64,000 nucleotides of DNA from Telopea speciosissima (lineage: Eukaryota; Streptophyta; Magnoliopsida; Proteales; Proteaceae). The stretch's first letter is position 1, and every line of letters begins with the position of its first letter. Below, piece by piece: positions 30,901 through 42,900 of this stretch. Position numbers and translations under genes: made by a program. The notes beneath the pieces were generated by a model. That model was not told the DNA's origin. It did no database searches and saw only the letters and a program-made list of their open reading frames with translations. The stretch covers positions 8,378,862-8,442,861 of the forward strand of contig NC_057918.1 of the NCBI RefSeq assembly GCF_018873765.1, given 5' to 3'.

Positions 30901-33900
30901 ACTTTTGTTGAATCACTCACTCTATCAAAGGTGCTAGTAGCATTATCCCAAATAACTTAAACTGTATGTTTCCTTTTAAGCCGTCGACCTATTTCAGGCT
31001 TCAAAGAGAAAATCAGCCATGCCATCATAGTGGAGTTCTTTGTGTCCCATTTTATGTAGATAGGGTCACCAAGACTTGGAGCCTTGATTTATCCATTTAT
31101 GTACCCTAACTTCCCACGGCTTCGCAGGGATAGTCTCAGTGTCTCACAGAATGAACCCAATCAAGGTAGTTGGTGTTGTCCAACTTGACAAAGGATATCT
31201 AGGTATTTGTGTTCTCACGAGCAAGTAAACTGGGGTTTACATTATTTGTACCACCAGTTGAAAAATCCATTTGTCCACTGACCTCAGACATGGTTCATAA
31301 ATACACATGGGAAGCTGATTGAATACCCTAACCAGGTGGGGAGTTCACACTCTACCCAATCTTCTTCCCAACAACTGGATACTTTCAGCTCACAAAGAAA
31401 AAGAATTCTTGAGCTATCACAGCCCAGTAAATAGAATCATCTACTAACCCAGATAACCTATTCAGAGCATGAAAAACAGCAAATATCTGCAGGACTGGCA
31501 GCAGAGTAGCTTACAGATTTTGGAGCTGCAGAGGAACATAGCTAAATATTATTGGATGGGGTAAGCTGTCCTTGAGATAGGTCTCTAGGGTGGCTAAATG
31601 AACCTGGTTTTATTTCAACTAGTACCATATTAAAGAGAAAAGAGAGCTGGCAGTACTGCTGTTCTGGCCAAGACTTCTTTGATTTGACCTTTGGCAACTT
31701 CAAAACCCCCAACCACTCTTCCTAAGTGATGCTTTAGGTCTTCATTTAGATCTTTACATGCTGTTCTCTTCCCTGAAAGGCTGAAACCCTTTATTACTCT
31801 TAAGGTTTCGGAGTGAGAGAGCAGTACAGGATTGACTTCCTTGATCGACGCTCAAACCTGTGAATCTGGTGCTCTGATACCAAATTACAGTTAAGAGTTG
31901 AACCAGAAAGAGAAGAGAAGAGAAGAAGAAGAAGAGAGAAGAGAAGGGTTACGTGAATGAATTAGAGAGAGTTCAACGTCTCTCCACTCTATGTTTTTAT
32001 TGATGCATAAAACATAAGTTACAAGAGTGCCCTTATATTCTAACATAGGACATATGTCCCTACTGCACACTGTTTCCCATCATACCCTTACAATTGTATT
32101 CCAACAGTTGAGAAGGATTAGATGTGGGAGAAGAAGAAGAAGAGAAGAGAAGGGTTACGTGAATGAATTAGGGAGAGTTCAATGTCTCTCCACTCTATGT
32201 TTTTTTTATTTATCTACCTTTTTTATGATGTACTGGTCATGCAGTTTATTTCAAGGGCACTGTTTCGTTCTTCATTCCTCTCTATTCTCCCCTTTGTTGG
32301 TTTGATAATGCTATATGTTCCTGTGTCCCACCATGTAACTTGGACAGAATGATGCTGACCCTAGAATGTGCCTATTAATATGTAATTATGTACAGAAAAA
32401 CATTCAGTTCAAAGAGAAACTGTCCCAATTATTTCAGGTGCATACATGGTCTCCTAGACATATTAACAAATAATGATGTGCATGCTTCTTACATTTCACG
32501 TGTCATATATGGTTCAGTGTGTTGGGACACTTCTACCATTCTTACTGAAATTTTAATTTCTATCTTCAGGATCTCTCCATTTGGGGAACTCTTGCACTGG
32601 CATTCAAAACACTGGGTGTAGTCTATGGTGACCTCGGCACAAGTCCCTTGTATGTCTTTGCTGATGTTTTCAGCAAGGTGCCTATAAAGTCAGATGTTGA
32701 TATCTTGGGAGCTTTATCACTAGTGATGTACACAATTTCTCTGCTTCCTTTAGCGAAATACATTTTTATTGTGCTCAAAGCTAATGATAATGGAGAAGGT
32801 AAAAATTGGGAAACTTCTAAAAAATCTTTTGCTTCCTTTAAATAGTTTATATGACCTCGTTATTCAATGCAAAGAGATCTCAGGCATTTGTCTGATAGAT
32901 CAATTTTTGTTGACCAATGGTTAATTTTTTTTCCAGGAGGCACATTTGCACTTTATTCATTAATTTGCAGGTATGCAAAAGTTAATCTATTGCCGAATCA
33001 GCAGCCAGCTGACGAACAAATCTCTAGTTTTAAGCTCAAACTGCCCACTCCAGAGTTGGAGAGGGCATTAAAGATAAAAGACTGTTTGGAAAGGAGATCC
33101 CCCATGAAAACCCTTCTATTGCTTTTGGTTCTGATGGGGACGTCTATGATAATCGGGGATGGTATTCTTACACCAGCAATGTCAGGTACATTGGTGCTTC
33201 CTTATCTTTTTTTGCTTACTTTTGATAGACTTCTGAGAAAACGTGTTTTGGGGGGGGGGGGGGGGATATGTGCAATGCTTGTTTTGCTCATAATGGTAGG
33301 AAAGTCTGGTTTACAGTCAACCTCTCAATCTGTTACCTTATATTTAACCCGTCAACATTCCCTTTGTGCAGGTACCCTTGAATTTAATTAACATTTTTTC
33401 AAGGGTGGGGGGAGGGGGTTGAGAATAAAATACCCAGTTCATGATTCCATTTATATGTTATCTTGGAGGTGCTCTTGCAATAATATCGTACATATTAGAC
33501 ATAAGTGCATTGTTGGTGTTAGACATGGATCCAGGCTGTAGCTTGGGGCTGCAACAAACATGACAAACATGATTTCTTAGTTTTCTTATTTGTACATCGA
33601 GCTAGCTTTACCAAGAGCGAAAGGATGATGGTTCTCATATCGTCACTTGTCTGTTTGGGACCTTTGTTGCTTAGATGGATGCAAGCAAAAGGTTATACTG
33701 GTTTCTCTAGTGCTAACCTTAGACACCTACAACCGGAAGCCCAATAGTCATGAAAACAGTAGTCACCTATATTGTGTGATCAACGCTAAATCTTCTTCAG
33801 AAGTCTGCTTTTGTAATATGAGAGACTATGGTACAAGTAGATGAACAAAGAGATGGAACAGTCTCTTATCCTGTGTGGTTAAAACAAAGAGCTTTTCTAT

Positions 33901-36900
33901 GCCAAGTTGTTGAATAGTTGTTTTGGCTTGTGAATCACTGACTAATTGATTCCTACGTAACGGAAGTCAATTTAATTTTCAATGTATATATAATTACTGA
34001 TACAGGATAAAATTGTTAAAGTTGTAGTGATGGTGCTGTTTAGTAACTGTGGTAACAGTTAACGCTTCATGGTGGTGTTGTTTAAGTTAGTAAATTTAGT
34101 AGTCTACCGTTGGGTGCTTTTCTGTCTTTTCTTTGTTTGAGATTCAACAATGACCCTTATGAGTCATAATCCTTGCCTAGGCTCATGGTAGAGACATACA
34201 CACAACCGTGAGCTACGTATTCCCTAGTTTTCTCTTTCTCTTCTTCTTCTCTTCTATTTTCTGCTTCATTCTTCCATGCACACTGTTCTAATCTGTTTTG
34301 ATATTGCTACAAAAATGATGTAACGATGCAATTTTTTTCGTACAATGACATAAAATTCGTGAGGGACTTACGCTGGTGTTTTCACTGTTCTAATTAGCCT
34401 TTACGCTAGTGTTCTCATTGTGGGAAGCCCAATCACACTATGGATAAGTGTTGGGTAAAATATGATAGACATGAGTGGCACAATAGTTGACCAAGTCAGC
34501 AGTAACTAACAGGTGTTTTAATGTGGTGTTGTCTAATGACACCAATTCCGCCTCTGCGTCTGGAGCTGATTCATCAGGCTGTGTCTTTAGATGACCATAC
34601 CTAGCTACTTAAATGTCATCAACAGCTTGAGGCTTCCACTTCATCCACTGCCTTACTAGCTCACACAGGTACTACTGGGCTTCTTACCTCCTCTACTGCT
34701 AGTTGGGTTATTGATTCTGGTGCATCAAATCATATGACCGGAAGTCTACTGTATTTTTATCTGTTGTAATATGCGTTCAAGGATATTTTGTCATAGGGGT
34801 ATTTCCGTCCTTGTACCTATTCTAGAATGTTCCTTATATTATTATAAATAGAGGCTGTGATCGTAGAGTCACAAGCCATTTTCCCATTCTCAACAGTTTC
34901 TTTCCATAAAAGTAATCATCTATCCCGGGTGATTCTTGCTAATGGTTCTACTTAGGTTTCTGGTCATGGTGTTCTTTCTCCCTCCTCATCTTTGTCGTTA
35001 TCTTCTGTTCTTCATGTACCTCAATTGTCCTTGAATTATTGTGTCTTCTAAGGTCTTTAGATAGGGAAGAAGATTGGTGGAGGGCATGAGAAGGGTGCTT
35101 ATATTATCTTGATAGTGATTTAGTTTCTACTGTTGCATCAGTTGCTTCTGGTCTTTATATAATGCCTAGACACCATGACAACCAAAACAGTAGAATGATG
35201 TTGTTGAACGAAAAAATTGACACTTGTTGGAAATTGCTCATTCTTTATTGTTTCATATGAATGTTCCTAAACGTTTGTGGGGGGGGGGGGATTTAACCTC
35301 TTGTTACTTGATTAATTGCATGTCTTCCTTTGTTCTCAACTATAAATTTCCTATGAGTATCAATTTACCTCATTCTCCCTTATTTTCTTTACCACCCTGT
35401 ATATCTGGTTGCATTTGTTTTGTTCATGTTTTACGATCAAGTATGGATAAATATCTCCTTGAGCATTTAAATGTTTTTTTCTTGGATATTCACGTACTCA
35501 AAAGGGTTACTGTTGTTATAACCCTATTACCCATCAACAGTTGTGAGTGCTGATGTTACTTTCTTTGAGAATATACCATATTTTTTTTTTGCTGAGAGTC
35601 TTGATTGGCAGCTGACATTTTCCAGTCACCTCCTATTCCTACTGTAGTTCCTTTTTCATATTCTTCACCTACTTCTCCACCACCTCCATTGCTAGTTTAT
35701 CAGCGACGCTCTAAATCATCTTGACCGGTGGCTGCTTTTCCTTCTCTATTGCCCTCTACTCCGTCAGATTCCTTGGCTGGGGTTCCTGCCTCTTCCTCTG
35801 CATTTGTTGACTTGCCGGTAAGCCGGTTGTTTGACACAAAGGTACTCATTTTGTACCCAACGGTCTTTGGTTGCTTACCCTATTGATAGCTTTGTTTTTA
35901 TGTCACATCTCCCATCTTCTCTTCATAGCTTTATTTTTATCTGCATAATCTGTACCAAACATCCATCAGGAGGTGTTGTCATCCTGGTTGGAAGTCGGCT
36001 ATGGATGTAGAAATGGATCCTCTGGTTTCTCGAAAGACATGGACCTTGGTTGACCTCCCCCCAGGTATGGAGTTAGTGCGGTGTCATTGGGTGTACACTA
36101 TCAAGTCCAACCCATATGGATCTGTTGAGCGGCTTAAGGCCCAGTTGGTGGCAAAGGATTTACTCTGACTTATGGAGTATATTATTTTGAGATTTTTTCG
36201 CTTGTCATCTAGTTAAATTCTGTTTGAGTGCTTATCTCCTTTACGGCCTTATTGTTAATCTTGGCTGGCCATTGCATCAACTCTACATAAAAATTCTTTT
36301 CTCTATGGTGACTTGCTTAAGAAGGTGTATAACTTCCTGGGTATATTGCTCAAGTGGAGAGTGCTGGTAAAGTGTACAAACTGCATAAAGCAATGGGAAA
36401 ATTTCATGTACGTCCCCTGGAACTAGCCCGGAACTCATGTTATTCCCACGATTTGAAAATACTACAACCGCACCCCGCTTGGCTAGCGGTGTTAACTTAG
36501 AACTTAAAAAAGAAGAAGAAAAAAACCAGTTTGACCCTATTATATCCCTCCATATAACCCATCTAATTGACGATTCTATCCTTGAGAGGGGTCAAATTAT
36601 CAATTTGCCCTTATGTTTACCCTTACCCTTACCCTCCTCCTTATCCTAGGGCAAATAATCTCTCATTTCTTACAATTCTGCGAAATGAGGCACATATCCA
36701 GGACCACTAATCTATGTTGTGTGGTTAGGCTCTCCCCTGGTATAACCTTACAATCCTTACATAACAATTTATCGACCCTTCTAGTTAAGAAGAAATCTAT
36801 TTGGCTACTACGATGCCCACTTTTGTAGGTATCTAATTACTCCTCTCTCTTTTAAAAGTAAATGTTACAATGGATAAATCATAAGCCACAACAAAATCTA

Positions 36901-39900
36901 AAATTGAGGTCTTCTCCTCATTCCTCTCTCCAAGACCATTTCCTCCATGTACACCTTCATAGCCTCTACGATCTCTCCCAACATGTCCATTCAGATCACC
37001 CCCTATAATAATTTTTTCTCCTTGACTATGGCCTTGCATTAATCCATCCATGTGCTCCCAAATTTGTAACTTAGTACTTTCATCCAATCCTACTTGGGGT
37101 GTGTAAGTACTAATTATATTGACAACCTCTTTCTCTGACACATGCTTGATGGATATTAATAATTAGAAATTTGTTGATGAGGAAAAGAGAAAGATGCTAA
37201 GAATTGTGTTTAATTAGAATCCTTTAGTTTGAGTCTTTGAGATGGTTTAGTGGTACCCTTCTTTTTCTTGGCAGATTAACATTTAATACAACAACAACAT
37301 AGTCTTATCCCAACTAAATGGGGTCAGCTGCATGGATCCTTGCTCTCCAATCAGATCTGTTCGACATCATACAAGATATGAGATCTGAGCTATGCATGTC
37401 TTTCCTCACTACTTCACTTAGTGTTATTTTAGGCCTGCCCCTGACACTTTTAGTTCCTTCAATCTGATTCAAATCACTCCTTCGAACTGGAGCATCCTAA
37501 GGCCTCCGTTGAACATGGCCATGCCACCTCAAATGTCTCTCTCGTAGCTTATCACGTATAGGGACTACTCCCAACTCAGCTCTAATATGATCATTCCTTA
37601 CTCAATCCTTCTTGGTCTTGCCACACATCCATCTCAGCATCCTCATCTCTGCTCCACTTAGTTTATCTATGTGATGCTTCTTAACTGCCCAACAATTCGC
37701 ATCATACATCATAGCCGATCGTATGACAGTCCTATAAAATTTTCCTTTCAGTTTTAAAGGAATACGCCAATCACATTGTACTTCAGTCGCTCCTCCACTT
37801 CATCCATCCTATTTTATTTCTTTGGGAGACGTCATCCTCTATATCACCTTCCTATTTATGATAGAGCTTGGATATCTAAAATAGTCACTTTGAGGTAACT
37901 ACTTATCAACAATGTTGACCACCTCCTTAACCGTCATAGTGTGGCTAAAGTTACACACCATATACTCTGTCTTTGTTCTACACATCTTTAGACCTTTTGA
38001 TTCCAAGGTTGATCTCCATAACTCCAACTTAGTGTTAATCTCTTCTTTTGTCTCATCCACCAACACAATATCATCAGCAAAAAACATACACCGAGGAATC
38101 TCATCTTGTAGGTCTCTAGTTAAATCATCCATTATAAGCGCTAACAAGTAAGGGCTTAAGACCGATCCTTAATGCAGCCCCATAGTAATAGGGAACTCAC
38201 TACCTTGAGCCCCCCAACAGTTCTTACGCTAGTCACCACAGCATCATAGATATCTTTAATTATGTTGACATATTTACATGACACCCTTCTCTTCTCTAGT
38301 ATGTGCCATATTAGCTCTCTAGGGATTCTGTCATATGCTTTTTCTAGGTCAATAAAGACCATATGGAGATCCTTATTGCCCTCTCTATACCTTTAATGCT
38401 AGGATTAAATGAAAGTTTTGAAACTAAAGGAAAAAAAATAAAGTCCATATTTAAAAGTGTAGCACACATATATCTTAAGGGGATCTCAGGTTAACAACCG
38501 CAATATATTTGTTGTAATTAAAAAATCAATATGAGGGGTAAATTTATTAAAGAAAGCTTATAGAAGACATCTATGAGTTCATGGAGTTCTATAACCAACT
38601 TAATTATGTATAAAGCCATATACTCCAATGTTTATAGGGTTTACTCTTTCCATTATGTGCACTTGTTTTTCTGCTACTGGAAATTCTCTCTGTTTGTTTG
38701 CCTGGATCTCACCATTATGTCTTATTATGGTTCTCTGTCTATTGCAGTAATGTCTGCAGTGAGTGGACTACAGGGTGAAATTTCGGGATTTGGTTCAAGT
38801 GAGTACATTCATAATTTCTTGTAGAATGTAAGATTGTAGTGTTCACTCCTAACAGTCCTCTTTATCAAGGCAACTCACTATGGAAGATGGGTGTTTGCTG
38901 CAATCTACCGTAATTGTTGGAAATGCCCATTAATTGAGACAGTTATTATTAAGTAGTCTGATAGGGTTATAGAAATTCCAGCAAAAGTTGAAGCCACCAT
39001 ACTGTCCATCTGATCAATCAGTTTCTTTTGTACGATTTACAAAGTAGTTGCATTGTTCTGTAAGGAGGTATAACCAAATGATCAAAATCATGCAAGTGAT
39101 GCTACTTTTGTGTCTGGAAATTAATTACAATGCTACAGTTAATGTGTAGATATGTAGAAACCAACACTCTTAGTAGTGTGCCTAGGAACTTTTAATTTAT
39201 TGATTTGAATTGTGTTGTTTGTAGATGCTGTGGTTATTGTCTCGATCATATTGCTCATAGGATTGTTCAGCATACAGAGATTTGGGACTGGTAAAGTGGG
39301 TTTTATGTTTTCTCCAGCCCTGGCTCTGTGGTTCTTTTGCATTGGTTCTATTGGGCTTTACAACATATTGAAGTATGATATTACAATTCTGAAGGCATTG
39401 AATCCAGCTTACATCTATTATTTCTTCAAGAGGAATGGTGTAAAGGCTTATTCAGCTCTTGGTGGTTGCGTTTTGTGCATCACAGGTGTGTCACCGTGAG
39501 GAATCTTGTTTCAATTGAATTCTCTCCTTCCCCTACTTTTATTTATTTGAGATCATGGCTTGGAGTTTTATTGTTCTCTGTGCTATGCATTTTCCATTTT
39601 TCAGCTCTCCACTTTAAGTGGGAACCTAAAATACTTGGCTTCAAGCAGCCTGGAATAGATGTAACAACTCAACTAAACTTCTCCTAACTAAATGGGTCAG
39701 CTACATGGATCCTGTTTCACCATTCAACCAGCCTGGAATAGATGCCAGATATACAATTGAACCCCTTCTTACCTTTGGTCTTGGTAGCCCTCTGCTTGGG
39801 TTGGCCAAACTCACCATTTCATGGAGAATGAGATGTATACAACGGGCACATAGAAAGGATTTTCCTTATGAGGGTATGCTATCTCAATGGGCCATAAGAG

Positions 39901-42900
39901 TCTGGAATTGAGCCTTCCTGGCCTCTTTCAATGTCTTGCGGACCTCAACCCTACCAACTAGCTGGAATCTTATATCCCTTTGAAGCCATGGTAGACCTGT
40001 ATCTATGTACCAGAGCCATCCTTATATATTCTTAACAATGGCCAAAGACATTATTTTCTTACAGAGCAGCCATCTAAGTTTGGTCTGGTGGCATTTCTGT
40101 GGGACTGCACTATCAAATATGGTCTATCTGCATGCAATGTGAATAATCTCCTTTCAATCCTGGATAGTATTGTCATTTTAGTACACAACTGAAAGCAAGG
40201 TCTGTAGCTGCCAAATGTATATCTTTAAATGACATACCTTTTATTGTCTTGCAGCTCCATGCATATAACATCTTTGTTAGGGACGTGATTCCTTCGGCCA
40301 CCTTCTTTCTCATTTTGTTCAATCTGAACATTTTTTGACATTATTCTATATCTTGTGGTTTTCTGGTAGTAGTAGTAGTAGTACTTCGGATTTTATTCAC
40401 TTGTAGTGAATAGATTTATCTTTAGTGGTGCCCATTCAGTTCCTGATTGGGAAGTTGTAGCAAATGAGTCATGTCGCTTAGTGAGCCATTTCACTCCGTA
40501 AGTCAGAGTCTGTTATGTATCTCAAACGCTAGGTGGATGGAATTGTTTACAGGGACTTCTTAATTGATACCTAAAAATGCTAGATATGAAGATTGATAGG
40601 GTTCCCCTCCTCTATTCTGTTGTAAGTGGTGGGTTTGGCGACAAAGTCTTAAGTTCTGATTGAATGGTAATAGTGGTACATGTGAAACAGCTCTTACCAT
40701 TTTTTGATTCTTTTTTGCCATTCTTTCTTGTGACTTTGTCCTTGGTAGTTGGTACAGTCCTACAATACTTATTGACTGCAGTTGTATGAAAACTTCTGAG
40801 ATTAGAAATGGCTTTTTTACGTGTTTAGATGTCTAGAAAACCATATGACAATTCACTAGACTTATGATTGAGATGCATAATTAAAGTTTAGGGGAAATAT
40901 CTTATGAACCTATGAGTTAAAATATCATTTCTAGAAAAACCACTATAGGATTCTTATATTTGCTAAAGCCATAGAAGACAAAATGCCATTTCTTAACCCT
41001 TCTTAAATTATGCTTGTTGATAGAGTTTATAAAAAGGACAAAATGCACTAAAAATCACAATTTAATGTTCAAAGTAATAAAAAGAAATACTTAGCTCATA
41101 ATATTCTTATAATCTTTTTTGGTTGTTATAGTATACATGAATTTTTTTTTTCATTTAGACCATTCTTTTCTGGGTAATGTTGTTCGCTACCATTTCACCT
41201 AACAGCTTAAACTGTTAGGGAATGGCAGCGTCAATGGATACATCAACACTTCCCCGCACGTGCAGGCCAAGATCCTATGGTCCTCGCACATGGAGCTCAT
41301 GCGATGTTTCCTTTGTGCGGCACCAAGGGAGAAGAAATGTTGGGAAAACTCTTTCGATGCACTTCCCAGCAGTCGAACACTCGATCTCCCTGCTCTGGTT
41401 AAATCTGATACCATGTTGCTGCCGTTTCACCTAAAAGCTCGAACTGTTAGGGAAGGTCAGCGTCAATGTATCCATCATCAACAAATGTCCCTTTTTTTAG
41501 TCGTTTTATATGTTTGCACAAACAAAACACTACAGTGAGATGTAATAGAGAGGATTTTGCATTTAATAAATTGGAATAAATTGCTGGGTTTTTATGCAAG
41601 GGTTTTTTAGATATTTTCTCTTGTTATAGTCATCATCTTGTTTTCAAAGGGTGGAGCTTATAGGAAGCTTTCATTGATTTTATCTAGTTTTTGTAAGTAT
41701 ATTTTCAGAAGACATCTCAACAGAGCAAGATGGAGACTTTTTTTTTCTGATGCAAGATGGTGACTGTTTGGTGTGGTCTATTGAAGATGGTAATATCTTT
41801 CTTAAAAGAATTCTGGTAAATGAAAACTGGTAAACTGTATAGATATAGGTATTTTATTGACACCCCTTAAGGTGTCAAATAATTTGTAACCTCACTTTTT
41901 GGCCCTTTTAGTATAACGCGCGTAAATCCTGTCATTTCACCATGTACTTGAAAAATGTGCAAGACAATTACATCATTTGACAATGACATAATGATAAGTC
42001 ACTTTCAAATTATTTCGAAATCCTTTGTTTACCCATGAATTAAAGAACTTTTGGGACTTAGAGAAGGGGCAATCAAAAGTAGGTTACAAGTTCTAAATAC
42101 ACTTATAAAGATGTCATCTAGACAGTCCCATGGATTTAACACCTACTTTGTTAAGAAAGCAATTGTACCATTTCATTTGACTAATAACTAATAGATTTTT
42201 TGTGAGGACAGATTTCATGATGAACATAGCTAGAATTGAGTGCTTATGGATGTTGGATTGTTTATAAAAGCTCCATTACACAACTCATAGTTATTCTATT
42301 CACATTTGATTCGTGATTATTTCTCTTCACTATTTGTTTTCTATCCAGTGCCTCCTTGTGTTATTCAATGGGCAGACAATGAATTTAGTTTGAGCCTGGC
42401 TGGTTCCACCGTGTATGAAGGGCAAGCAATGATTATATATAAGATGGGATATTTTCTTGGTAATATACATTACTCGTGTGTGATTGCAGGGGCGGAGGCA
42501 ATGTTTGCTGATTTAGGCCATTTCTCTGTTGTATCTATACAGGTATTACCTCAATTCTTCATGCTCTTACTATACATATATACATAAGTGTACATATGGT
42601 TCACACATAAGTAAATACATACCCACTAATGTTAGTAAATATGTATGTATTTGTGTATGACAAAAAATGTATGTATGGTGGGTCCCACAAGCATGGATAG
42701 CAGTGTCCTCTTATAGTCTTATTTCAAATCTCTCTGGTGCCCACAGATTGCCTTCTCTTGTGTCGTGTTCCCGTGTCTTCTTTTGGCTTACATGGGCCAA
42801 GCTGCGTATCTGATGAAATTCCCAACTTCTGCAGAAAATATTTTCTATGATTCTGTCCCAGGTGAGCACCATCTGCCATTTTGTTCAGTTATGTCCTAGC

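Noticed and set aside
36613-36640. Three TTACCC units resembling telomeric or telomere-like repeat
   Set aside because: The plant telomere unit is TTTAGGG/CCCTAAA; this is a short unrelated microsatellite in an intron.
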